DNA of 64,000 bases. It comes from Ascoidea asiatica (lineage: Eukaryota; Ascomycota; Saccharomycetes; Ascoideales; Ascoideaceae). Position 1 is the stretch's first letter. Each line of letters opens with the position of its first letter. The stretch is from contig BCKQ01000020.1 of the NCBI GenBank assembly GCA_001600695.1, positions 170,084 through 234,083 on the forward strand, in the 5' to 3' direction. Below, piece by piece: positions 10,581 through 20,830 of the stretch. The position numbers and the translations under genes were made by a program. Below the pieces are notes generated by a model. That model did not search any database. It saw only the letters and a program-made list of their open reading frames with translations, and was not told where the DNA came from.

Positions 10581-11050
10581 TGTGATTATTTTNTTTTCCA
10601 ATTCCCTTAGTTTCCTTATTCTCCAACTCAATTGGTTCTCTATAATCTATTTAACCTCCTCAATATCTTAAATCTACTAATTATATTAATNATATTTATT
10701 ATCTTTATTCAATTGATTAAATAACTTCTTTTGATCTTTGCCATCAAAAATTGAAATTTGATTTAAATTTCAAAATTGCGCGATTGAAAACGCGAAAGTG
10801 CGTAGATCATGTGAGGCAATGAATAGTTTTTGCATTGCGGTAGTTCTGCGNTAGTTCTGCGTTTGTTTTGCGCTGTTTCTCCACAATTTAAAAAAATTAA
10901 AATATTTTATGGATTTTATTACCAATTTTGGCTTATTTTGAGATTGNTTGATGAAATATTTTATAAATCAATTGATATTTAAATGAGTAATATTCTAGAA
11001 ATAACTCTGGAAACATAAAGTGATTGAGAATAATTAAGAGTGGGTTTGAT
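10581..11050. promoter_or_regulatory. divergent promoter region between DFM1-like and ANT1-like genes
   Basis: This region holds four ambiguous bases (about 10593, 10691, 10851 and 10947) and a GC-richer stretch near 10770-10880 that includes GCGATTGAAAACGCG and repeated TAGTTCTGCG. It must contain both promoters. No known factor site can be named with confidence. Confidence 0.4.
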
Positions 11051-12082
11051 ATGAAGGAAGTTAATCAAATAGTTCATGCAATTTCTGGAGCTACAGGAGG
11101 AGTATTAGCATTAATTGTAACATATCCATTATTAACAATTTCATGTAAAGCTCAAGTATCCAAAAGTAAAGAGAATGAAGATGAAGATGAAAAGGAAGAA
11201 ACTAGAGATAATAAGAAACAAAAATCAATAGAGATTATTAAAGAAATTTATAAAAATGAAGGTATAAAAGGATTTTATTCTGGATTAGAATCTGCAATTT
11301 ATGGTATATCATTATCAAATTTTATTTATTATTATTTTTATGAAATTATTGGTAGAATTTTAATTAAAAATAGAAATTTTATAAAATTAAAGAAATTTAA
11401 TTTTAAAAATTTAAAAAAAATTGAAATTATTGGATTAAAACCAATTGAAAGTATAATTACTGGATTAATTTCAGGAATTTTTACAGTTATTGGTACAAAT
11501 CCAATTTGGGTAATTAATACTAGAATGACAATTGATAGTAATAATAATAATAATGGGAAGAATAATATAATTAAATGTTTGATTGAGATTATTAAAAAAG
11601 AAGGAATTTTAAATTTATTTAATGGAATTTTACCAAGTTTAATATTAGTATTAAATCCAATTATACAATATTCAATATTTGAAAAAATTAAGAATTTATT
11701 AATTTTAAAAAGATGTAAAAATGGTAAAATTAAAAAATTTAATTCAATTGATGCATTTTTAATTGGAGCATTAGGTAAATTAATTGCAACTGGATTTACA
11801 TATCCTTATATTACATTAAAATCTCGAATGCATTTAAATAAGAATAATCAAAGTAATAATAATAATAATAATATGAGTAGTAAATTAAGTATGAAAGGTT
11901 TAATTAAAGAAATTTATATTAATGAAGGAATTTCTGGATTTTATAATGGAATCTTAGTTAAATTATCACAAAGTATATTAAATGCAGCATTTTTATTTTA
12001 TTTTAAAGAAGAAATGGTTAAATTTTCAATAATTTTATTATCATTGATCAAAAGATTGAAGAATAAAAAAAGGGTTCTATAG
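11051..12082 (+). CDS. ANT1: peroxisomal adenine nucleotide carrier-like protein (SLC25 family)
   Basis: Mitochondrial-carrier-family protein of about 343 residues, most like the Ant1/Pmp47 type that brings ATP into peroxisomes for fatty-acid activation. I use the ATG at 11051 (MKEVNQIVHAISGATGG); the open frame upstream has no ATG. Three carrier repeats are visible. The first contains TYPLLTISCKAQV, where the usual PxDxxKxR signature is altered. The second contains GTNPIWVINTRMT, which matches the Pmp47-type NPxWVxxTR signature. The third contains TYPYITLKSRMH. Each is followed by a G(I/F)xGFY(S/N)G-type loop. A charged Glu/Asp/Lys stretch is inserted in the first loop. The second signature makes the peroxisomal subfamily likely; the exact substrate is inferred. 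Confidence 0.8.
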   Translation: MKEVNQIVHAISGATGGVLALIVTYPLLTISCKAQVSKSKENEDEDEKEETRDNKKQKSIEIIKEIYKNEGIKGFYSGLESAIYGISLSNFIYYYFYEIIGRILIKNRNFIKLKKFNFKNLKKIEIIGLKPIESIITGLISGIFTVIGTNPIWVINTRMTIDSNNNNNGKNNIIKCLIEIIKKEGILNLFNGILPSLILVLNPIIQYSIFEKIKNLLILKRCKNGKIKKFNSIDAFLIGALGKLIATGFTYPYITLKSRMHLNKNNQSNNNNNNMSSKLSMKGLIKEIYINEGISGFYNGILVKLSQSILNAAFLFYFKEEMVKFSIILLSLIKRLKNKKRVL

Positions 12083-14601
12083 ATTTATTGAAATACATTA
12101 TCAAAAAAATACCAATAATAAATGTTATAAATAAATATTCAATATTGATTTTATCTTATCACATGACTTGGATGATTCCTATGACTCCAATGATTCACAA
12201 CATAATTCACACGACTCCCATGATTTACATGATTCACCTGACAAATCCCCATTGAAAGGAGACTGAGAAGAAGATTGAAAAGACTGAAAAGACTGCCAAA
12301 AAAAAAATGGATGAAAAGATTCGGTTACTCGGTACGTGTATCCGTGTTCCGTGGATGGAAGTCTAAGTCCGTTGCCGAAGTCTACATGCCGCAGCTGCTA
12401 TTGAACACAAATTTTTGGAGCTTTTTAAAACGTAAAATGTAACGTAAAACGTAAAAGGAAAGATCCGCAAAGGGCAAATCGTAAAATCGAAAGGTTACTG
12501 TGTCCATTAATTTGGAAACAGCGGAGATGAAGAAAAATTCCAGCTGCATTCGCGTTTCTGAAGATCATTTATTCATCGGAAGTAAGCTCAAAGTAGAAAT
12601 AGAATTCCATCCGAAAAAAGGGTTTCCGAACGATGTCGGCACTCTGCCGTGAAACTATCGGATACAAAGTCGGATATCATGCGGGAACGACTGCGGGAAG
12701 AGCAGCGGAACTATTTTGCGGAAGATCGCAGGGAAGGTTGTGGAAAAGCAGCTAAAAGAAAGCGGAAGTTTAACCCATTTGGGCGGAAGAAGTGTAAAAA
12801 TAAAGCTAAAACACAGAAAACAATAGCTCTAAAAAAAACACCAGCCACAAAACTATAGCCGATGATAAAAAAGAGAGCAAGTTGAGACCATTTGAGCTTG
12901 CCGTAGAGAAATGGCCCCTTTGTAATTAATGCCACTGCCATGGTGATTGCCATGGTTACTGTCATAAGGATTGGCCTACTTTAAAAATAGTCCCAAAGAT
13001 CGTCATAGATATATAATTGTTGCTTCCGCCAGAAACTGTTCGGTTGTTTAGATTTGTTTTAAGTTTGGAGTGAACCTTAGATTGAGCTTCAGCTCAAACT
13101 TTAGCGTGGTTTGGGCCTGATGTCTGACTGTAGAAGTGCTAGGGTACAGGCGAGTCCAGGCAAAGGAGTTTACGGAGATAAGACTTACGCCAAGCCCAAA
13201 AAATGATAGTGCGTGCATTTTAAATGTGTACAGATTTAAAAATAAATCCACGTGCAATTTGCTGCTATTGTTTTTGCTATTTTAAGATAATCTGTGTCAA
13301 AGTTTTGATCTCAGCAGTTTTTTCACGTGCTTTATTTGTACTGTCGGATCCAGGCCCATGGTATACGAGATGTTAATCTAAAAGATTGGGTTTGCTGAAG
13401 CCCAACTTTACTTCAGATTAGCCAACATGGAAGTACAGTAGAAGACAGAATACTCCTGAGAAACACCGATTTATACGGATATAGGATTGCAGTTGCAGCC
13501 AAAACGCCACAAAAGTGGCTGCAGAGCTTATTGTTAAAATAGCCTGAATTTTGGGTTGGGTTTTGAAAGTTCAGGACTTTGGATTTTTACACATTTCTGG
13601 ATCCATTTTGATTTTGATTCCTGAGAAAATATAGCCTAGAATAATCTTGAAACAGGTTATCAAAAACAAATAGAATAGAGAAAAAGAGAAAGACAAAGAG
13701 AAAGATAAGAATATTGATGGTAAGAATTTGATCATTGATATTTAATTTTATATTAAATTTAGTAGAAGTGGATATATTAATATCATTAATAGAAGTAATT
13801 GTAGGCTATTAAAGAACTTTCTTGGAACTTATAAATATATTTTAAAACAATCATCATATCTAAGCCCATGAGTTTTTAATCAATATTATTCCAAATCAGT
13901 GTCAGTGTCAAGTTCATGTAATTTTTTGGTAATCATTTCGTATTCTTCAAGAATTCTTCAAGAATTCTTCAACTTTTCTTCACATATTCTTTAGATAATC
14001 TTCAGGTAATTTCATAATTTTCTTTGCAACTTACTTAACTTGAAATCAATTCAACTTAATCTTGGCTTTTAAAAACTTTTAATGTTTGAGAATCAAATTT
14101 CAACCAGAAATTTGTTAAAATCAAATATGAAATCAAATTTTGATTAAAAATCACTTTTCTCACTGCTTTTTTTTTGGTTTTTTTGTTATTAAAATTAACA
14201 ATCCTTTAAACTTTCTTTTCAACCTAATATTCTTAATAAGTTGAGTAATATTTTTAATAAAGTACAGTAATAATAAATAAAATTCCATTTAATTGGTACT
14301 ATTATTCATTTTTATTAAAACTTTTGTCATTAATTTTAATATAAATTACTTAAATATGGATTTCAATTTATAATAAAAAAAAATTATGTACTTTTGTATG
14401 GACTTGTATTATTATATTATATTTTATTCATATTTATATAAGTCAAGTATTGATATTTTTTTTTTTTTTCTTTATTCCCTTTTGTGTTACTTAAACTATC
14501 ACTCACTATCTCCTAAAATCTCTTATAATCCTTTACTATCCTTTATTATATATATATATATATACAGTATATAAACAGATATCATACATATTATTTTTAA
14601 A
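12083..14601. other. 2.5 kb gene-poor region with GC-rich islands
   Basis: I see no supported gene. Two GC-richer blocks (about 12170-12960 and 13020-13560) carry CG dinucleotides and TCCGTG hexamers (12341-12346 and 12348-12353). The frame at 12649-12858 is rich in Arg and Lys, but it has no recognisable family and lies in the GC-rich block, so I do not call it a gene. The last 300 bases before 14602 are AT-rich with an (AT)n run at about 14550 and should hold the promoter of the next gene. Confidence 0.5.
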
Positions 14602-15642
14602 ATGAGCTCTTTACTTCAATTCAAAGTAACAAATGAAATGAATGAAGATCATAAATACTCTAATAATTTCAAAGATAAGTTTCCAAATACTTATAAAACA
14701 ACAAATAATGATTCAACTAACTCAAATAATTCAAATGTTCCATTAAATTCATTAAATTCATTGCATTCATTAAATTCAAATAATCTATTACATTACTCAA
14801 ATATTTTACCAAATCCAATTAATAATAATGTTCATCCAATTAATAATCCAATTTTAAAGCCAATTTTGAAACCAATATTAAGTTATCCAAATCAAAATAT
14901 TTATTTAAATAATGATTTAAATAATAATAACTTTAATAATAATAATGCCAATTTCAATAATAATTATAATAATATTAATATTTATAATAATGAAATTAAT
15001 AATTATATTTATAAATTAAATTTTAAACATTGTGCAAAAATTGGTAGACCTTCAGGTAATGCATCAAAAAGAAGATTAAAACCAAAAACAATAATTGAAT
15101 TAAAAACAAATAATATTAATAATTCAAAAGCTGAATTTTTTTTATTAGTTAAATTATTTGATTTTAAATCAAATACAGAAATTACTAAAAAATCATTAAT
15201 TGGAAATACATGTATTTCTGGAAATTATTCATCAAATTTAGATACTTATATTTTTGATTTTTCTCATTTAGGTATAAAATTAGCTGGTTATTATTATTTA
15301 AGATTTTATTTATTTATTAATAATGATAATTTAAATCCAAATTTTATTTCAATTAAAAAAGTGATAATTTCAAATAATCTTGGAAATAATAATGAATGTA
15401 ATAATAGTGAAGATTTTGAATCAAAATATTTAGAATCTGGTAAAATTACAATTTCAAATTTACCTTCAAATAAAAGTAATAATAATAATAGTAATACATC
15501 AATTAAAAGTGAGAAAATTTCAAAGAAACATGATATAGAAAGTCCAAAAAGTTATAATTCAACACCAAAAAATAGTCCAGTTTTTATTCCAAAATTTAGT
15601 AGTCCAGGATATTCTAAAGATATTACTCCAGAATTAGAATAA
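14602..15642 (+). CDS. velvet-domain-like protein, group A (copy A1)
   Basis: A 346-residue protein. The first 135 residues are low-complexity and Asn/Ser/Pro-rich. The velvet-like domain spans about residues 137-298: FKHCAKIGRPSGNASKRRLK then PKTIIEL (141-167), FLLVKLFDF (180-188), KKSLIGNTCISGNY (196-209), IFDFSHLGIKLAGYYYLRFY (217-236) and SGKITISNLP (289-298). A polar tail with repeated Ser-Pro follows and could be phosphorylated. The group A sisters are at 29978 and 38514, which share LIGN-C-I-GxY and the RLKPxTIIEL block. By analogy with velvet proteins it would be a nuclear DNA-binding regulator; no nuclear signal beyond the basic KRRLKPK stretch is evident. It sits alone between two gene-poor regions. 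Confidence 0.62.
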   Translation: MSSLLQFKVTNEMNEDHKYSNNFKDKFPNTYKTTNNDSTNSNNSNVPLNSLNSLHSLNSNNLLHYSNILPNPINNNVHPINNPILKPILKPILSYPNQNIYLNNDLNNNNFNNNNANFNNNYNNINIYNNEINNYIYKLNFKHCAKIGRPSGNASKRRLKPKTIIELKTNNINNSKAEFFLLVKLFDFKSNTEITKKSLIGNTCISGNYSSNLDTYIFDFSHLGIKLAGYYYLRFYLFINNDNLNPNFISIKKVIISNNLGNNNECNNSEDFESKYLESGKITISNLPSNKSNNNNSNTSIKSEKISKKHDIESPKSYNSTPKNSPVFIPKFSSPGYSKDITPELE

Positions 15643-17093
15643 ATAAAAGTTTTTAATATTTCTCTATTTTTTCTTTTTATTTACTTTCGTTTTTTTCAAT
15701 GTTTTCTTTCTTTAGATTTTTACTTGTTTACTTTATGACTTTATTACTATACTATATGAGATATAAATTCAGGTAAATTATATCAATATAACTTTACAAT
15801 TAATATATATTTTAATTATTTCACTTCATTCACCCAATATTTATTATTCTCAGCATCAAATATAACAATTTTTTGGATAAAAAAAACAGTTCGTAATCGA
15901 AAAAAGCCACAAAACTAAAATTAAAAATAATAAAAATAACTAAAAATCAAAGGAAAATCAAAGGAAAATCAGAAAAAACAAAGCTGATTTACGAGTTTCC
16001 TAATTGGGACGAAAACGGTAATGCGTTACATGCAGCGCAGCTGATTTAGCGTGAGTTTTGCGTGATTTCAGCCGGCGCAAAAATCTGAAACGGATCTTAA
16101 ACGGATAATCCACGGATATCGGCTGCTCAAAAGGTGCTTGTTGCTGCATTTAGGATTTTACTTCCGGAAGCATAAAAATGCTTGGCACGGAATACACGGA
16201 ATACACGGAGCTCTTGAATTTTCGGTTCGGAAATTAGAGGTTCCAGTTGAATATTTTTATCTCCGTAAATATTTCCTGTCCATGGAAAAAACTGTATCCG
16301 TGGAAAGATGTGGCGAGTGCAAATTGAGAAACTGAAAAAAGGATTACAAAAAGAAATATTTCAAAAAGGAATGGAGATAATGGATGAAAATAGTGAACAA
16401 AAGAAATGCAAAGATGCAGAAATAAAGAAAGAAACTTAAGATTTATTGTTATTAGTAAAGCTATGTATTTCCATAATAATAATATTCATTCATGAATAAC
16501 ATATTGGAGTTTGGGTTTGGAAAAGAAGTTGAAGAGTAGATAAATAATAAATTCTTAAACAAAACATTAGATATATAGAATAAAAATAGATTACTTTGTT
16601 TTTTTGAATAACAATTATAAAGATTATCCCATCGAAGGTCTTTTCTTTTTATGTGAGACCTTTTAGCAACTTCTTATTCTAAATTTAAAGATAAAACCAA
16701 AAAAAATATAAAGAAGTTTTACCTAATCTATTATTGGAAAATATTATCTTGACTATATATATTTTAAAACTATATTTAATAAATTTCAGGGTCTTCTTTA
16801 TATTCTCTTTTTTAATCCTTATTTTCGATGATAGAAATTAGAAAAGACTGTTTTTATGAGATTATGTTCAAATTCTCTTAATATTTTATATGAACAACTA
16901 TCTCACTATTTTTTCAATTGATTTGTATTGGTTTTAATACAATACATTTATCTTAAAATTGAATTTTTTTTCAAAATGGTATATCCAAAAATATGTCTTC
17001 CCATCTATCTTGTTTTTCAATTTATAAGACTATAAAAGAAAGAGAAATTAAACTCAAAAACTTACTTTTTTGTTTTTTATCTGTGATAAATTT
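15643..17093. other. intergenic region with GC-rich island carrying CACGGA repeats
   Basis: No gene is supported. The GC-richer block at about 15990-16340 contains CACGGA at 16111-16116 and three copies spaced nine bases apart at 16186-16191, 16195-16200 and 16204-16209, plus TCCGTG at 16297-16302. The short frame crossing it (16138-16335) has no recognisable family. The rest is AT-rich and featureless. Confidence 0.5.
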
Positions 17094-17760
17094 TGACAAT
17101 TTGGAATTTCATATAATGCATATTTCAAATCGGTTACAAGATCTGGTAGACCACAAGTTACTTCATATAAAAGAATATTTACAAATTTTTTATTTTAGTA
17201 CTGGTAAATGACTTTCTTATCATTTAACTGGTTCTAAAGCTCAATCTTGTAAATATATTGAATCTGAAAAAATAATTTCATTTGATTTTTCACATTTAGG
17301 TGCTTATGAAAAAGGTATTTATAAGTAATCTTTAGAACAGATAAAATCAATGTTAGTTATTCTCTATTATATTCCACCAGTAATTTTAGAATCTGAAGAA
17401 ATTACAGTTAGTAATAATATTACTAAAAATAATAACAATTATAATAATTTAACCTTAATTCAGATAATAAGAAAATAAATTCAGAATTGAATTTGAAAGA
17501 ATTATCAACAATTTCATCATCAAAGAAAATTAATGTTGGGAATAAAAAAAAAAAAAGCGAAACTCTTCCTCTTTATGATGATGCAGGTTTTTATGATTAA
17601 GGAGATTTATACCACATATTCATCAAAACTCTACATCTAAATTTACAGTTAAAACTCAGTCAGAAGACATTCTAAATAATGATGTTAAATTTAAGAAAAC
17701 TCTTCAAAATTCAGTTTTATCTTCTTTTCATCGTCCTTATTTTTTCTATTATTTGAAATA
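17094..17760 (+). pseudogene. decayed velvet-like gene, group B
   Basis: Remains of a group B velvet-like gene spread over several frames. Around 17100-17190 a frame reads FGISYNAYFKSVTRSGRPQ followed by VTSYKRIF, matching the N-terminus of the intact gene at 27503-28492. After a stop and a missing stretch, about 17215-17330 reads LTGSKAQSCKYIESE and ISFDFSHLGAYEKGIYK, matching the central and FxDLG blocks. Around 17370-17415, PPVILESEEITVSNN matches the closing block. Stops interrupt all parts, and about 40 residues of the domain are missing, so this is a true pseudogene and cannot be a single-base error. Its borders are approximate. Confidence 0.75.
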
Positions 17761-18567
17761 AGTTATTAAATTCAATCAAAAAACATAATTATACTGTGTA
17801 ACAATAATGTTAACTTTAATATTTTTGCTAATCTTAATAATCCTATAATTTTATTTCATTACTTTTGATTTAACTAATTCATTTCTTTATATATCTTCTT
17901 ATAATCTCGAAACCATATCAAAAATAATTAAATTATCAAATAATCAAATAATTCGGTAAAAATTATAAAAACTAAAATTTGAAATTCTATTTCGGATAAA
18001 AACCACACCATATTAGGGAACCAAAACCACAAAAATATATTGCCGGAAAATCACGTGAAAAATACATAAATCTCCACGCAATTTGCTTCAGGGAACTGTA
18101 ATGAGAAGCAGAAGCCTGCATATCGAGTCCCTCCTGCAGGCCCCTCCGGATTATTTACATCCGGATTATTGCTCCGGATTATTTCCCCAGCTTGAGATCC
18201 TTAATTTAATGCTTATTCAAATTCTTATTTTTTTGCTTATTTCTCATATTTTTGATTATTTCTCATGGGAAATCTTAACAAAGTTTTATTTCACATCTGA
18301 AAACTTACTCCTCCATTCTCCCATTTTCTTATTCACTTCTTTATTCAGTTACTCAATTTAGTGCTGGTAATGGTTTCATTTGTTTACTGTTTATGCAACC
18401 TAAAAGGACTATGATGTCATCAATAAGGGTTTAGAGACATTACGTAATACTGAAAGTTATTACTTTTTTTAATCATTATAAATATCTCCAATATTCCCCA
18501 TAATATTCTTTATTTTTTCATCCATAAATTAAATTAAATAAAATTAGAGTAATTACAATATAGAAAA
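17761..18567. other. intergenic region with short GC-rich repeat block
   Basis: No gene is supported. A GC-rich block at about 18050-18200 contains three copies of TCCGGATTATT (around 18145, 18160 and 18173). The remaining AT-rich part leads into the promoter of the transporter gene. Confidence 0.45.
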
Positions 18568-20505
18568 ATGTCATCTGCAGATCTTAAAAAAACTGAATCT
18601 GAAATTCAGATCAGTAATGATAAAAATTTGTTTTATAATGATAGTAATAATAACAATGATAATAATGATAATGATAATGATAATAATATTGATGATATTG
18701 ATGATATTGATGAAGACAATTTATTATCCCAGTATACTGAACAAGAGGTCATGCAAATGGGTAGAGAGTATGCTAAATTGCATGGTTTAAATGAAGAATT
18801 ATTTGGAAAAGCTGCTGCAATTGCAAGAGATCAAAGAAATTATAATTCTAAAGATTTTTTAAATGATGATGAGAAACAATCCTTATACAATGAAATACAT
18901 CATAAATGGAAATTGCCTACACATTTATATTATGTTATACTTATGTGTTCAATGGGTGCTTGTATTCAAGGTATGGATGAATCTGTAATAAATGGTGCAA
19001 ATTTATTTTATCCTGAATTTTTTAATATTAATTCAGGTTCTGATAGAGATACTTGGCTAGTTGGTCTTATAAATTCTGCTCCATATCTTTGCTCTTCAGT
19101 AATTTCTTGTTGGTTATCTGATTATTTAAATAATAAATTTTCAAGGAGAGGTACTATTTTTTTAGCCTGCCTCATATCTGCATTAACTTGTATTTGGCAA
19201 GCTTTAACAAATAATTGGTGGCATTTATTTATCGCTAGATTTTTTTTAGGTTTTGGTATTGGTCCAAAAAGTGCAACGATTCCAATATATTCTGCTGAAT
19301 GTGTACCACATAAAATTAGAGGTGCTTTAGTAATGATGTGGCAAATTTGGACAGCTTTTGGTATAATGTTAGGTTATGTTTTTTCTCTTATTTTTTATAA
19401 AGTTTCCCCCGGTAGTATTAGTAAAGGTTTGAATTGGAGATTAATGCTTGGTTCTGCTTCATTACCTGCTTTCATAATACTTTCTCAGATTTACTTTTGT
19501 CCAGAATCACCAAGATGGCTTATGAATAAAAATCGTCACTACGATGCTTTCAAATCTTTACAGAGTTTAAGAAATAATGAAATTCAAGCTGCAAGAGATT
19601 GTTTTTATCAAAATTTTCTATTAATTCAATCAAATATTGATCCTACTTTAAATTTAAACTCAAATTCACAGAAAAAAATTTCTTTTTTCAGAAAAGTCAT
19701 AGATTTATTTAAAATTAGAAGAAATAGAAATGGTGCAATTGCAGCATGGATTGTAATGTTTATGCAACAATTTTGTGGTATAAATGTAATTGCATATTAT
19801 TCTTCTTCAATTTTTATTGAATCTGGTTTTAGTATAAGAGATGCTTTAATTGCATCTTGGGGTTTTGGTATGCTAAATTTTGTTTTTGCAATTCCTGCTT
19901 TTCTTACAATTGATAAATTAGGTCGTCGTACTTTATTATTATTTTCATTTCCTTTAATGAGTCTTTTTTTATTAATTACAGGTTTTGCATTTTGGATTGA
20001 TAATCAAAAAGTTAGAATTGGTATTGTATCTTTAGGTATTTATTTATTCACGATTGTTTATTCATCTTCTGAGGGTCCAGTTCCATTTACTTATTCGGCA
20101 GAATGTGCTTCTTTATATATGAGGGAATTAACAATGTCATTTGCAACAGCAACTTGTTGGTTCTTTAATTTTGTTTTATCTTTAACTTGGCCTTCATTAT
20201 TAAAAGCATTCAAACCTCAAGGTGCTTTTGGCTGGTATGCTGCTTGGAATTTAGTCGGGTTCTTCTTAGTTTTATGGTTATTACCTGAAACAAAAGGTTT
20301 TACTCTAGAAGAATTAGATAATATTTTTAATGTTCCAATGGGTAAACATGCTGCTTATCAAACTAGATTCACTTTAAATTGGTTCAAAAAAACTATTTTA
20401 AAGAAAAAGAATATTGAAAACTTACCACATTTATATCATCTTAATACATTTCAAATCAATAATGAAGATTTGGAACAGAAGCATTCAATTCAACATATAG
20501 AGTAA
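18568..20505 (+). CDS. MFS sugar-porter-family transporter (inositol/hexose transporter-like)
   Basis: A 645-residue plasma-membrane transporter with twelve expected membrane helices between about residues 115 and 575. The N-terminal 60 residues are Asn/Asp-rich. A conserved cytosolic stretch follows (EVMQMGREYAKLHGLNEELF) of the kind seen in a fungal sugar-porter subgroup. Family signatures: SRRGTIF after helix 2, PESPRWLMN at about residue 312, FMQQFCGINVIAYYSSSIF in helix 7, DKLGRR at about 448, and PETKGFTLEELDNIF at about 572. GMDESVINGANLFYPEFF in the first external loop and WLVGLINSAPYLCSS resemble a fungal subgroup often annotated as inositol or hexose transporter. The substrate cannot be read from sequence. 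Confidence 0.85.
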   Translation: MSSADLKKTESEIQISNDKNLFYNDSNNNNDNNDNDNDNNIDDIDDIDEDNLLSQYTEQEVMQMGREYAKLHGLNEELFGKAAAIARDQRNYNSKDFLNDDEKQSLYNEIHHKWKLPTHLYYVILMCSMGACIQGMDESVINGANLFYPEFFNINSGSDRDTWLVGLINSAPYLCSSVISCWLSDYLNNKFSRRGTIFLACLISALTCIWQALTNNWWHLFIARFFLGFGIGPKSATIPIYSAECVPHKIRGALVMMWQIWTAFGIMLGYVFSLIFYKVSPGSISKGLNWRLMLGSASLPAFIILSQIYFCPESPRWLMNKNRHYDAFKSLQSLRNNEIQAARDCFYQNFLLIQSNIDPTLNLNSNSQKKISFFRKVIDLFKIRRNRNGAIAAWIVMFMQQFCGINVIAYYSSSIFIESGFSIRDALIASWGFGMLNFVFAIPAFLTIDKLGRRTLLLFSFPLMSLFLLITGFAFWIDNQKVRIGIVSLGIYLFTIVYSSSEGPVPFTYSAECASLYMRELTMSFATATCWFFNFVLSLTWPSLLKAFKPQGAFGWYAAWNLVGFFLVLWLLPETKGFTLEELDNIFNVPMGKHAAYQTRFTLNWFKKTILKKKNIENLPHLYHLNTFQINNEDLEQKHSIQHIE

Positions 20506-20830
20506 ATAATAAATGATTTAACAAAATTATTGTATGCAAACCACAGAAATAAATATAAATCTGCAGCATTTTCCTAATTGGGAAAGTCGCGTAAACCTCC
20601 ACTTTTTTATTGCTTACGTAATCTCGGGTTTTATTTTCTTTTTTTTTTCTTAAAAAAGACGCGTTTTTTTGCAACAGATTTTTGTATTGAATTTGATTTC
20701 ATTGAATTGAATAGAATTTGGTTGATATTTCAGATTCGATTATTTATGAATTTGAAAATTATTTAAGATATTATTCAGGACACTTTTAAATTATATACCC
20801 ATCTATTGAATAAGTTTTAAAATAGGAAAA
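20506..20830. other. short intergenic region
   Basis: This holds the transporter 3' end and the CMR1 promoter. No RNA gene or clear motif is seen apart from a small GC-rich spot near 20580-20640. Confidence 0.4.

Noticed and set aside
12649-12858. Arg/Lys-rich 69-codon open frame
   Set aside because: It lies in a GC-rich island where stops are rare, has no recognisable family and no matching signal around it.
16138-16335. 65-codon open frame
   Set aside because: Contains the CACGGA tandem and reads as low-quality repeat (HGIHGIHG); no family match.
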